From assembly GCA_918807975.1 (NCBI GenBank), contig OU964918.1, positions 30,054,477-30,118,476 of the forward strand: a stretch of 64,000 nucleotides of DNA, given 5' to 3'. The position numbers and the translations under genes were made by a program. Origin of the DNA: Aplidium turbinatum (Eukaryota; Chordata; Ascidiacea; Aplousobranchia; Polyclinidae). Positions 1-12,022 of this stretch are shown here, one piece after another. A model generated the notes under the pieces. The model worked only from the letters and a program-made list of their open reading frames with translations. It was not told where the DNA came from and ran no database searches. Each line of letters starts with the position of its first letter. The first letter of the stretch is position 1.

Positions 1-943
1 CGTGTTGCAGATGAAACAAAAAATGCGCATATTACCCGCCTTTGATTGGGTTTCTATGGCAACGGTCGTGTGTGCGCCATGCAGTTTGCGCGAGTCCGTT
101 GTTGTGTTGATTATGCCGCGTGTGCGCAATGCGGTTTGTACCAGCCCTTGTTACGTTGGTTAGTGTTAGTGGTTACCTCGGGCCCCGAGACTTCAAGTTC
201 AATTTCACAGCAAGCGGTTCACTGCCGCGACAATTCTCTGCAGAGGTTTCGACTTTCGAAAGCGACATCGAGTCTGTTTGCAAGCGCATTAAGCTAAACG
301 CACGCTGCGTCCACGTAGCAAATTATGTTGTTTTTGGGTGCATTCAACATCTGATGTCATTTTTGTCATTTTCATTTTTGATTTAACGTCAGCAGACGTT
401 AAATCAATGTGAAAATGACAGATTTTTTTGTCTGGGGTGGGATTGTAGCATCGCTACTCGTTCTAGTGATTATTTATCGCGAAGCTGTTGCGGTTTGCAT
501 TTAAAAATGTTTTCCTGCTACCGATCGCTAGTTCATCTATTGTTTTATGTATCAATGCAGCATAAAAAGTTGCTCCCACGCAGAAATATGCGTGGGGGCC
601 TGGCCCCCACGCCCCACGGCTTAGGCGCCTATGTATGCAATTAAGATGGTTCTATTAAAAGACCAGGTGCTCAAATTAAACATAAACTAATTACCAGTAA
701 AAGAACGATCAAGTTACAACGATTTGTAAATTTTGGAGTGCTTGTCTATGCAAAGTATTGGTTTCAGTGTCCAAGTGCCATCGATGCTCCAATATAAACG
801 ATTTGAAATTATTCAAAGACATTCAGATGTACGATTCAGTTGATTCGAAGGCAGCAACGTCCGCGACAAATGCATTGAAACGCCACTTATGGAGCTTAAC
901 AAAATAATTTGCACCAATCATTTTATTTAGTCAAGAAATAACA
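1..943. other. Non-genic left edge with repeat fragments
   Basis: No convincing gene. Around 384-412 lies one copy of a small palindrome built on a GCAGACGTT-AATCAATG core that recurs through the window. At 575-635 a GC-rich stretch (GGGGGCCTGGCCCCC) runs into TTAGGCGCCTATG. This resembles the GC-rich right terminus of the hAT elements at 5010-6395 and 7373-8738, so it may be the end of a similar element whose other end lies outside the window or has diverged. The rest shows nothing recognisable. Confidence 0.4.
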
Positions 944-1405
944 GTGGAAGAAAAGGTCACTGTAGCCAAGAAGTTGTCTCTGGTCAAGGTCAAGAATGAC
1001 CAACAAAATGTAAGACCTCATGGTCTGGGATATTGGAAGCCCCTGTTCCCCTCGATAGATACCCTCACAAGCTCAGTATCGGATGTATCCTGTCTTATTG
1101 GTGAAGGTTCATGGATTTTCTTCCAAGCTCTGGGTGTACAAGACACTTCCTTTCTATCCGAGGATCCTGACAAATGGCCGGAACATAGATCGTTCCAAGA
1201 TTGTCAGAAACGAGATAACAATATCATGGTTGTTAATGACGCAGCTGAACGAGGAGTGAAGTTGGCAACAAATTTTATTTCATCCTGTCCGGAAGAAGGA
1301 AATTTCCAAAATGCTCTTCAAGTAGTTGAAGAAAATCGACAATTGGTAACAAATATCAGGAAGAACATGGACATTAAATGCATGAATAGAATGGAAACTT
1401 CATAA
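944..1405 (+). pseudogene. Orphan 153-residue reading frame, probable repeat-derived protein fragment
   Basis: Open frame of 153 residues ending in TAA, without a convincing upstream start; the initial codon is not ATG. It contains HGLGYWKPLFPSI, an EHRSF segment and the stretch VNDAAERGVKL followed by EEGNFQNALQVVEENRQL. From memory, VND.AERGVKL followed by a LLQVVE.HR-like helix recurs in uncharacterised multi-copy invertebrate proteins associated with transposons; this cannot be verified here. No intron structure or partner gene is evident, and the neighbouring DNA is repetitive. A domesticated or recently decayed element gene is the favoured reading; a genuine lineage-specific host gene is possible. 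Confidence 0.45.
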
Positions 1406-3480
1406 ACCACCATTTATTGTGTCGTGCACTGTGCATTTAAAACCACTGTATGATTTGGCTGAACTATGTCTGTATTGTGTATATACTGTGTGTAGGTACT
1501 AGGTACCTAATCCTCTCCTCACCTCATGTTCAAAAATGCATAGTGTTGATAGTTGAAAATATTATGTTCCATTAAACATGATATTTATGGTTCAATTTTA
1601 TTTTTTAAAATCACAAAAAAATGAAAAATTTATATATGGTTTTCATTCAAATTTTTTTGAAAAATTTAGAGCACGTATATACATGGACATAATTGTTTCT
1701 AGTGAAGCAAATTTTTCCTGAGAAATAAAAGTGCAAAACAAATCTTTGGTTGAAATAAAATTCATTTTATATTATATTACTTTAAATATTTTATATTTAC
1801 TTTAAACATTGACAGTATTTTTACTGTTTTTCACAATTCTTGGAAAACGATAAAACGAAAAGGGCAAGTGTGAAAAGTTAATCAATATTGAAAATTTTGA
1901 TGGCAAAATACATTTCAGGTCAAGCCTCCAACATAAAAAAATTTGTGGCAGTCCCAGGCAGTTTTTGAAATTTTAAGGGGCATTTGAATCACCCTAGTAC
2001 TGATATATAGCCTACTACATAATTTTTCATTCAGGCACGTTTTAAACCTTTCAAGGTTTTGCCACCTTTTCCCGTTCATTAACGTGCTGGTAGGTTTATA
2101 TCGATTTTTGTAGTTAGTATCTTTTTTGTCCGGGACGCGTTAATGATGAAAAATGATTGATTGATTGACTTTGCTTACTTATTTCGGACATTGTAATAAC
2201 TGTTAATAACCGGTAGTTAATAAACTAAGTACCGCAACTAAGTAGTTGTTTTAGACCTTATTTTACACTATACCGGTATAGTGTAAATATAGCCAAATAA
2301 TAGCGTTGCCAGAGAAGGAATTCTGTCCTAATTTGAGAAAAGTTGAAAGCTGTTGAAAGCAAAAACTTGCATTTTGGATTTTTTTTTAGTTCTGAGTAAA
2401 AATCAGAACCTTAACCTTATTCCTACGTCTAACCTTTACCTTAACCCTTCCTAACTTTAATCCTAGTTCTGGCAACACATGATTGTAATCATGGCAACAA
2501 GTGGGTAAAAAACCACTTTGTTAATGTATATAAAAGTAAGTCGAAATATGGTTAAAATCGTTTTTGACTTGGTGGGGTAGCAAATAGCAATTTCAGCCAT
2601 TTTTAGAGCCCCATAACTTTTACTTATAGGTGGTAGAAGACTAAAAATTGCTGTGCTAGTTCATTATAAACTATACTACACAATTCAATAGTAAAAAACA
2701 ACATCTCTTGATAAGTGTTAGGTCCGGGTCATCAAAATCCTGTTTTTTGCCCGTATAAGTGTTTTTTTTTCAATTTTCAAATTCTTCTAACACCCAAACC
2801 AATCAAAATATTTCTCTAAAACCCAATTATTTGTAATATTTGGAAACTTTTCTTCTGCCAACTTGAATTTTAGAGTTGTGGTGCCATTAACCTATCAGGC
2901 AGAAATGGCCCTTTTTACCCCTATGTTTAGAGCCCCAAATGACCGCGTAGGCATGTTATGGTCATGCTGAAATTTATACCAGACAAACACATACATTTAC
3001 TCTTACATTTCATGAAATAAAATCTTTGATTATCAAACTACACTATAAATTTTATGTCTTTAAAATGTAACATTTTGGTCATTTTTGGCAAATAATCTCA
3101 AGTCCATAATGTAGATCAGACAAAATAAAACAATGATTTATCATGAAAACAGTGAAAATAAGTAGGTACTATGCTTATTGATCATAAACATTGGAATGCT
3201 GACGCTGTTGGCCCTTAATTTATGTTCAAAATGATGCTTTCACCTCTTCTCACCCATAAAAAAGTACCCACCTTCATTCTTGCAATCAATAAGCTATAAT
3301 GTTTGAGATAAAATTGTAGGAAAATGATCAAGTCGTGTTTCAGTTTGCACTATAATTCTGCATTATATATGTAAAATGCATTGCAAATCAGCTCAGTTGT
3401 GTTTGAATATCATCTATTGTCTAAGAAACTGTGGAAGTAGTGTCAGAACATTTTCATAATCTTTTTGGTTAAGTTTGTAT
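1406..3480. other. AT-rich non-coding tract with one repeat shared with the window's right end
   Basis: No long frames. About 130 bp at 2738-2875 recur as an inverted copy at about 63870-64000; both contain CCGTATAAGTG and CACCCAAACCAATCAAAATA. This marks a dispersed repeat. The stretch 2405-2465 has irregular CCTTAACC-like runs without a regular period. Nothing else recognised. Confidence 0.4.
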
Positions 3481-3872
3481 TTTCAAGCACTCAATCTGTA
3501 GGTTTCTGGTACACCAACACAACAAATGATATGTTGGAATGGCACCCAACAAGACATCTGTCTTTGGTCTGGTTACCACAGCAAAATGTTGTTTGTAAAC
3601 ACGCTTCATGAATTTTACGAAAACATCACCATGTTTATATGAACGTTCAATAATATTTCCAATGAACTAATTATCACAGATACTGGCAATGTATTTTCCT
3701 GGTTGGAACAGAGTTGAGATTTTTGATTGATCTGAAAGCAATCATTCTTCATCCAAATGTTGTTTTGCATCACAGATTTGTTCTGCACTGATGTCAGTGA
3801 ATATTGAATCTTGTGCCATTCTTTTCAACCGTACTATATTGATGGAAATTGGAATAAAGCAATGGTGTTCCG

Positions 3873-4620
3873 CTAATAGTTTTTGTCAATGCATAATGTC
3901 TCTCCAAGTCTCCAATTCATACTCTTCTTCATTTTTTTAACATTGTCTTCACTAATGAAGAAGAACCGAATGTTTTTGATGTTTGTTGTTGCCCATTTAA
4001 AGATCTGCAATTGTGTCAAAATATGGTTTGCATTGGGGCTCTGAAGACTTGCGCGTACTGTAAGACCCAATGACACTCTGACAGTGCCTCCAATTCTGTC
4101 ACGTGGGCTTTTCCCATGCGAAGTGGCAAAAAAGTGCCATTCAGCAAAAATGCCAAAGTCATGTTTGTGATAGCACAGGTTGGTGAAGTTCTTATATATA
4201 ATTTTTATATTGTGAAGCTGCACCATTGCTAAAATAGATGTGTGGATTCAGGATAAACTGTTTCTGTCATGCTTAAGGCAATCTGAAATTACGGACAGGC
4301 TGAGGCACTTTAATTTCTGTACATCTTTGTAGTAAACCACATGGATGAAGGCTTGCTTGGCTGTTATCCCAGTGATGACCTTGCACAGCATCTTGGGCAA
4401 TAAAACTATAGTTCTCTGAAAAGTCCAAGAGAATAGTTGCTGTAGCAGGTGCCGTCTTGATCTTTTTTCAGTGATCTCAGAAAAGATGCCCGTGCTTTCA
4501 TAATGAAATGATGTTGTCGCAAATGATCAAATAATAAACACACTATTTCTATAAATTCCTGGACTGAACTTTGCATTGATACAAGTGTTGTCCTGTCAGT
4601 GTGCACCCATTGTTTGTAAG
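3873..4620 (-). pseudogene. Decayed DDE-like transposase-type gene (SxGAASQYKN family)
   Basis: On the minus strand, two open stretches plus the connecting sequence carry blocks in the expected order: HTDRTTLVSMQSSVQEFIE (4550-4606), FIAQDAVQGHHWDNSQASLH (about 4340-4410), YFSNGAASQYKN (about 4190-4240) and AEWHFFATSHGKSP with GGTVRV and RASLQSP (about 4030-4150). From memory, a multi-copy invertebrate protein family has FSDGAASQYKN and AEWHFFATSHGKGPCDGIGG at these positions, with an acidic DDE-type core. Here the D of SDG reads N, and the frame is broken by several stops and shifts, so it is not functional. Product name remains unassigned. Confidence 0.55.
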
Positions 4621-5009
4621 AAATGGATCATCAACATCAAAGTCTTTTTTTTTCAAATATATCATTTAAGTAAGCTTGCAGTCCTTCCTTTCCTGGGCAT
4701 GAGTCTCAAAGATGGATCATGCATTCCCTTTCATTTGTGCTGCAGACCAAGTGTGCAATAACTTCTCAAAAATGGTTCTGAAACACTCTTAAAGTGTTAA
4801 TTCGTGCATGTTTTTGTCCTTGCAGTAAGTTTGTCTTTTTTGCTTTAATTTATGTCGGAATGGCCCGTTTCGGCGAGTCCGATTCGACGAGTCCGATTCG
4901 ACTAGTCCGATTCGGCGAGTTCCCTATTCGGCGAGAGCCTTTTTCGGCGAGTGCCCTATTCGGCGAGTTTTTGAAATTTTTAAAAGGAAATTATCGGGTA
5001 CCCTAGCCT

Positions 5010-6395
5010 CATAGGCGCCGACTTTTCATAAAACCTTAGGGCGAGAAAGGTGATGACGTCATAACCGTAACGCTATTTTACTCAATTAAAATAGTCTTTG
5101 ATTAAGCTTAGTGTCTTGTTTATATTGACAAATAGGTCGCAAACCGAGTTTATTAGAACCGCTGCTTGAAAGGATTAGTTTTACGTATAGTCGTAAAAAT
5201 GTTGATATTGTTAGCTCATAATTGGAACTGTTGGAAAACAAGCCGATTCATTTCCTTTTCGTGCGAGTGAACAACAACGATCAAGACAGTGAAGTTATCG
5301 AAATAAAACGCAAAAAATCATGATCTCAAGCAGAGTGGAAACCCGCTATCAGTTTTATTAACTTCGTTTCGCTAATTACTTACTTTCAAAGTGTTAACAA
5401 CGGCGAAGTGTTTTCTCTTCTGTTTTTTATCAAAAGTCTTTGTAGTCTTTTATTGAATACAGTAGGGCAGTAGGATATATATTCGAGTAAAGGTCTAGAT
5501 GTTCGCAAGTGATTTTCACCTCAAAAAGGCAAGTTCAACTAACACAGGACATGCTGTTGTCTCCAGCTCGGCAGTTTTCAAAATGAACGCACTAAAAATC
5601 ATTGTCGACGTAGATTACGGATTGTGAAATCGCGTCGGCCTAAGTAAAAGTTTTGAATACGTTAATTTGCAGTGATTCAAACTTAATTTTCAAATTCAAT
5701 GATTTTTTGTCAATTCTAAACTTTATGCACTTGTTGAGCTATATGCAAAGCTCACGAAACAAAACAGAAAGAGCTGTTTTAAGAAATCATTTTTTTATTT
5801 TTGCGTGTAGGATATAATCGTTCTTATTATTACGTAACATTCCATGATCGTTAAAGTCGATGTCAAACCTTAGCGGCCGCATAAAACAATGTCAGGTTGG
5901 CTAGGTGATAATAGCGGTAAGAGACGTCGTTAATGCAGGCAATATCTGCGACCAAGACCATTAAACACCTTTTCTTTTTATCGGTTTTCGATTTAATTCT
6001 CACACATTGCGAAGAAAACAATGCGTTCTGTTGAATCATAATTGTCTCACAGCGGAAAGACCTCGTTGAAAATAGCGCGTCTAATTTAGCTGGTTTACTG
6101 AATATTGCCGTGAATAGTTACGTGACTATTCCAGCAGCGTAAGTTACTCTACCATCTGCTTTTAATTTCCATACCGTGTGAGAAAGCCATGCGATCAGCT
6201 GCTGTTTTGCGGGCAAGAGCAACGCAGGCTTTTCTTGCTTTCGGCATTCTTTAAGTCCGTTTAAATTATCTAAATCTCTTTCGCGAAGTGTTTTAACTTT
6301 AAAACACCACTTGTAATCACCATTTTTGTTGCCCCTCAACCATAAATTTACGGGGGGCGCCGGCCCCCCGGCCCCCCCGAAAGTCGGCGCGTATG
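5010..6395. mobile_element. hAT-type element C1 (1.39 kb) nested in fold-back copy A
   Basis: Exact 8-bp duplications CCTAGCCT (5002-5009, 6396-6403) flank termini CATAGGCGCCGACTTT and AAAGTCGGCGCGTATG. An 8-bp duplication with short imperfect inverted termini fits hAT. The right subterminal region is extremely GC-rich (GGGGGGCGCCGGCCCCCCGG). A minus-strand frame at 6118-6339 (MRGNKNGD.KWCFK..TLRE) is shared with C2, but no DDE or dimerisation block is seen, so it looks non-autonomous or internally rearranged. Confidence 0.82.
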
Positions 6396-7372
6396 CCTAG
6401 CCTAATTACAACTGCCGTTTTTACATAGTTTTAACGTCGCTAAACGTTGAAATCGTGCAGAAAGGAATAAAAATAAAATGTTTGAACTATTAAATTAAAA
6501 TTCGTCATGTCAGTTCAGTTGTTTTTATTTTTGACCATCATATCAAAAACAATACACGTCGACATAGCAAAGGTGTAGAAAAAGGTAGAAGCGACAAAAC
6601 GCGAACGTTAAAACGTGCTTGTGACCGAAGTATCATAATTATTGAGTTGAAAGAAATTTGGCACGGTCGCAACACCTTCAGAAAAATTTAAGATATGAAG
6701 GGAAAATAAAACAAAGAAAATGTTACAAAAAAAATCATGCTTATGTGTATAAGTTAGTACTTTTGAATAGTTAAAATGATTAGTTTGGATCAACAAATGA
6801 GAACCCATTGTAGTAACAGAATGAAAAGGCTAACCAAATGTGTGGCCTATCGTTTTAACGTCGCTAAACGTTGAAATCCTGTAGAAAAGAGAACTTTGCT
6901 GACTAGGATACGTTGAAACTGAAAAACATTCACAGAAGCCCTACGATACGTTGCATTTTTAAGATAATGTATTCAGACGTTGAATCAATGTACAAATAAA
7001 ATGTTATGCTAAATGGGTTCTTGGAACAATTCGAAGGGCTTCTGTGAATGTTTCTCAGCTTCAACGTATCCTAGTCAGCAAAGTTCTCTTTTCTACACGA
7101 TTTCAACAGTTAGCGACGTTAAAACGATGTAAAAACGGAAATTTTTGCTGGTTGGGATAACTGGGCTACGGTACCCGATAATTTCTTTTAAATCCAAGCT
7201 GTAGGCCACACATTTGTTGATCCAAACTAATCATTTTAACTATTCAAAAGTGCTAACTTACAGACATAAACATGATTTATTTATTTATTTTTTTGTAACA
7301 TTTTCTTTGTTTTATTTTCCCTTCATATCTTAAATTTTTCTGAAGGTGTTGCGACCGTGCCAAATTTCTTTC

Positions 7373-8738
7373 CATAGGCGCCACTTTTCAAAAAACCTTG
7401 GGGGGCGAGAAAGGTGATAACGTCATAACCATAGCGCTATTTACTCGGTTAAAATAGTCTTTGATTAAGCTTAGTGTCGTGTTTATATTAACAAATAGGT
7501 CGCAAACCGAATTTATTAGAACCGCTGCTTGAAAGGATTAGTTTTACGCACGCAGTACGCCTAGTCATAAAAATTTTGATATTGTTAGCTCATAATTGGA
7601 ACTGTTGGAAAACAAGCCGATTCATGTCCTTTTCGTGCGAGTGAACAACAACGATCAAGACAGTGAAGTTATCGAAATAAAACGCAAAAAATCATGATCT
7701 CAAGCAGAGTGAAAACCCGGTATCAGTTTTATTAACCTCGTTTCGCTAATTACTTACTTTCAAAGCGTTGACAACGGCGAAGTGTTTTCTCTTCTGTTTT
7801 TTATCGAAAGTCTTTATAGTCTTTTATTGAATACAGTAGGCTATACTCGAGTAAAGATCGAGATGTTCGCAAGTGATTTTCACCTCAAAAAGACAAGTTC
7901 AACTAACACGGGACAAGCTGTTGTCTCCAGCTCAGCAATTTTCAAAATGAACGCACTAAAAATCATTGTCGACGTAGATTACGGATTGTGAAATCGCGTC
8001 GGCTTAAGTGAAAGTTTTGAATACGTTTATTTGCAGTGATTCAAACTTAATTTTCAAATTCAATGATTTCTTGTCAATTCTAAACTTTGTGCACTTGTTG
8101 AGCAATATGCAAAGCTCACGAGACAAAACAGAAAGAGATCATTTTTTTATTTTTGCGTGTAGGATATAATCGTTCTTATTATTACGTAACATTCCATGAT
8201 TGTTAAAGTCGATGTCAAACCTTAGCGGCCGCATAAAACAATGATGTCAGGTTAGCTAGGTGATAATAGCGGTAAGAGACGTCGTTAATGCAGGCAATAT
8301 CTGCGACCAAGACCATTAAACACCTTTTCTTTTATCGGTTTTCGATTTAATTCTCACACATTGCAAAAACAATGCGTTCTGTTGAATCATAATTGATCTC
8401 ACAGAGGGAAGATCTCGTTGAAAATAGCGCGTCAAGCCGTCTAATTTAGCTGGTTTACTTAATATTGCAGTGAATAGTTACGTGACTATTCCAGCAGTAC
8501 TCTACCATCTACTTTGAAATTTCCATACCGTATGAGATAGCCATGCGAGCTGCTGTTTTGCGGGCAAGAGCAACGTAGGCTTTTCTTGCTTTCCGCATTT
8601 TTTAAGTCCGTTTAAATTATCTAAATCTCCTTCGCGAAGTGTTTTATCTTTGAAACACCACTTGTCATCACCATTTTTGTTGCCCCTCAACCATAAATTT
8701 ACGGGGGGCGCCGGCCCCCCCTGAAGTCGGCGCGTATG
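7373..8738. mobile_element. hAT-type element C2 (1.37 kb), second copy of C1, nested in the other arm of copy A
   Basis: Exact 8-bp duplications TTTCTTTC (7365-7372, 8739-8746) flank CATAGGCGCCACTTTT and GAAGTCGGCGCGTATG. It is aligned in direct orientation with C1 over its whole length at high identity, including the short plus frame at 7782-7991 and the minus frame at 8502-8690, with small insertions and deletions. Because its duplication differs from that of C1, this is an independent insertion, not a tandem duplication. Confidence 0.83.
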
Positions 8739-10459
8739 TTTCTTTCAACTCAATAACTTACTCCGGTCACAAGCACGTTTTAACGTTCGCGTTTTGTCGC
8801 TTCTACCTTTTTTACACCTTTGCTATGTTGACGTGTATTGTTTTTCATATGATGGTCAGAAATAAAAACAACTGAACTGACATGACGAATTTTAATTTAA
8901 TAGTTCAAACATTTTATTTTTATTCCTTTCTGCACAATTTCAACGTTTAGCGACGTTAAAACTATGTAAAAACGGCAATTATAATTAGGCTACGGTACCC
9001 GATAATTTCCTTTCAAAAATTTCAAAAACTCGCCGAATAGGGCACTCGCCGAAAAAGGCTCTCGCCGAATAGGGAACTCGCCGAATCGGACTAGTCGAAT
9101 CAGACTCGCCGAATCGGACTCGCCGAATAGTAGCAGACCCAATTTATGTAGTGTACACTACCTCACAAGTGTAATAGTTGTAGACTAGAGGTTTATCAAA
9201 TATGGTCTCACAATTTAAAATTAAAAGTGAAATTAGATTTGAAATTGTTTTTTTGCTTATTCATGCTTCCCAACAGGTTTAAGTTCTAATAATTTGTAAA
9301 CTTTTTTATTTCCAATTATCAAAATCAAAGAGATTGCAGCTAAAGTAAGACACCATTTGTCTAACAGATAGCGGATGTTTTGATTGTAGCTTAGCTTGAA
9401 AGTAATGGATGGAGTTCAAGAACGTTGGAGTGGATCCTTTATTTCATCTATTTCAAAGGTATGTTTTAACAATACTATACTGTGTAGTGTGTATTTTTTC
9501 TAGCCACTTGTTAATACATTATGCTGGTTTGTAGGGGTCTGCTACTATTCGGCGAGTCCGATTCGGCAAGCTCCCTTTTCGGCGAGTGCCCTATTCGGCG
9601 AGTTTTTGAAATTTTATTTTTGAAAGGGAATTATCGGGTACCATAGCTTAATTATATTAATTGCCGTTTTTACATCGTTAAACGTTGAAATCGTGCAGAA
9701 AGGAATAAAAATAAAATGTTTGAACTATTAAATTAAAATTCGTTATGTCAGTTCAGTTGAGTTGTTTTTATTTCTGACCATCATATCAAAAACAATACAC
9801 GTCAACATAGCAAAGGTAGAAGCGACAAAACGCGAACGTTAAAACGTGCTTGAATTCGTCATGTCAGTTGTTTTTATTTTTGATCATGATATCAAAAACA
9901 ATTCACGTCAACATAGCAAAGGTGTAGAAAAAAGTAGAAGCGACAAAACGCGAACGTTAAAACGTGCTTGTGACTGAAGTAAGTTATTGAGTTGAAAGAA
10001 ATTTGGCACGGTCGCAACACCTTTAGAAAATTTTAAGATATGAAGAGAAAATAAAAAAAATAAAATGTTACAAAAAAAATCATGTTTAATGTCTATAAGT
10101 TAGTAGTTTTGAATAGTTAAAATGATTAGTTTGGATCAACAAATGTGTGGCCTACAGCTTGGATTGAAAGGAAATTATCGGGTACTGTAGCCTATATCCC
10201 GACCAGCAGAAATTGCCGTTTTTACATCGTTTTAATGTCGCTAAACATTGAAATTGTGTAGAAAAGAGAACTTTGCTGACTAGGATACGTTGAAACTGGG
10301 AAACATTCACAGACGCCCTTTGATTTGTTCCAAGAACCCATTTAGCCTAACAGTTTATTTGTACATTGATTCAACGTCTGAATACATTATCTTAAAAATG
10401 CATAATCTTAAAAATACAACGTATCGAAGGGTTTCTGTGAATGTTTCTCTGTTTCAACG

Positions 10460-12022
10460 CAGGCCTTAAAACTCGTGTTTTTTTCCGGCAGCCATCGTGG
10501 CTTACCGAGAGCTCCTTCTCGGCGGCCAAATATGCGTGCTTGGAGGCCAAAATACAATAACGATAGCACAAGTAAATAGCATTAAACTTGCAACAATGTT
10601 AAAATGATCACTTAGCGTTGTTGAAGTCTGGGCGACGTCTTGCAATAGAATCGTTGTACCACGCATTAAATGCTTTATCGGGATTGTAATCCGGTATTGC
10701 GGGACCATCTAACGACCCTAAATTGTTTTCACTGCTCGCAGCTCAGTAAATTGTTTTAACTGCATACTAGGGTGGCTCGTTTTTGAACTTTTTTTTAAAT
10801 TCTTTTGGGGTAGTGGGGAAATGGTACCAATGAGTGAGAAAACAATCATGACAAAATTTGAGATTTGTAAAAAATTGTCTTCAGCCTCCTCATGGGGCCC
10901 AAAAATTGAAAAATGGGGTCAAAAACGCAATTTTTTTTAAAAATATTTTCAGTTTGGGTAAATACAATATTGTTTAGATATATCTAAATAACCTAAAAAA
11001 AAAAATTGAAGTCATTTGAATGATTCCTTCAGCTTCCTCACAGCTTCTGAAAATTTTCATTTTGCTGAAAATTTGGCATTTTTGTTTGTGGTTACATAAC
11101 TACAAACTTCGTCAGTGACGTAAATTCAAATAAAAGACGTCACTTTTTCCTACCAAATTAACCCAATTTCATTAAAAAATGACGCAACAGCTCAGGGCAG
11201 GTCTATAAAGAGAAATACAATGACGTTTTATAGCTGGCAAAATGTCTAACTCAATTATGTATCATGTACCCAGCCACAAAAATGCCAAATTTTCAGCAAA
11301 ATGGAAATTTTCAGAAGCTGTGAGGAAGCTGAAGGAATAGTTCAAATGACTCCAATTTTTTTTCTTAGGTTAATTAGATATCTAAACAATATTGTATCTA
11401 CCCAAACTAAAAATATTAAAAAAAATATTGCGTTTTTGACCCCATTTTTCAATTTTTGGGCCCCATGAGGAGGCTGAAGACAAGTTTTTACAAATCTCAA
11501 ATTTTGTCATGAGCGTTTTCTCACTTATTGGCACCATTTCCCCACTACCCCGAGAGAATTAAAAAAAAAAGTTCAAAAACGAGCCACCCTACTGCATACC
11601 GCCTTTCATAAAACCTGACCATTTATATGTCAACTAACCTAGTTCTCCTTTTTAACAACGATTCAATGTCCGACAACATTGAATCGATATAAAAACGACA
11701 ATATTGCCAGCCGATGTAAATTAGCACTTCGGATTAACACTTTGTTAAAATAAACATCGGGAATTGCAAACAAGACATACAGCGCTGGTGATCGCAGCTG
11801 GATATATTCAATACAACAGTAGTGACTATGATGCTCTGACCTAATTCTGCGTCACTCTTTGATACTACATATTTTCGACATTTAATCCACGATCATTCTA
11901 TTGCAAAATTAAATAATTGGCTAAAAGAAACCGGCGGCCAAACTTGGCCGACGGAGGAGGTAGCACAGGCGGTCATTCAAGCACTACTTAGCAGCCATGG
12001 CCGCCGGCTGCTTTAAGGCTTG
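10460..12022 (-). mobile_element. hAT relic nested in fold-back copy B
   Basis: Termini CAGGCCTTAAA and TTTAAGGCTTG form an 11-bp inverted repeat with one mismatch. The flanking fold-back arm (TTTCAACG before, GAACGTATCC after) is interrupted at a point that is continuous in copy A, but no clean 8-bp duplication survives. On the minus strand near 10600-10715, PDYNPDKAFNAWYNDSIARR followed by RPDF resembles the C-terminal region of hAT-like transposases related to ZNF862/KIAA1586-type proteins. The terminal GC-rich parts CGGCGGCC and GGCCGCCGG are also inverted. The middle is occupied by the long-TIR element 10768-11591. Confidence 0.6.
10768..11591. mobile_element. Long-TIR DNA element (MITE-like, 824 bp) with 8-bp duplication
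   Basis: Exact 8-bp duplications CTGCATAC (10760-10767, 11592-11599). The termini TAGGGTGGCTCGTTTTTGAA are perfectly inverted, and the inverted arms continue for about 320 bp each at high identity (for example GGGCCCCATGAGGAGGCTGA, TGCTGAAAATTTGGC), leaving a central loop of roughly 11090-11265. No coding capacity. The superfamily is not certain: 8-bp duplications occur in hAT and P, but the terminus is not the usual CAG of hAT. Confidence 0.85.

Larger units (their letters stand above)
4856..9140 (+). mobile_element. Fold-back DNA transposon copy A, 9-bp target duplication, two nested hAT insertions
   Basis: Flanked by exact 9-bp duplications AATTTATGT (4847-4855 and 9141-9149). The ends are long inverted repeats made of tandem TTCGGCGAGT-type units (4868-4970; inverted 9030-9130), followed inward by ATTATCGGGTACC and several hundred bp of further inverted sequence centred near 6980, so the element folds on itself. 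The outermost 12-13 bp differ between ends: CGGAATGGCCCG at left, and GGGTCTGCTACTA (read inward) at right. Without the two nested elements it would be about 1.5 kb. No transposase frame is seen. Structure and TSD length resemble FB or Mutator-type elements; superfamily is inferred only. Confidence 0.85.

Noticed and set aside
2405-2465. Telomere-like CCTTAACC tract
   Set aside because: The words are irregular and have no consistent period; not a telomeric array.
10502-10708. Host gene on the minus strand
   Set aside because: The meaningful frame is a short hAT transposase remnant inside nested transposons.
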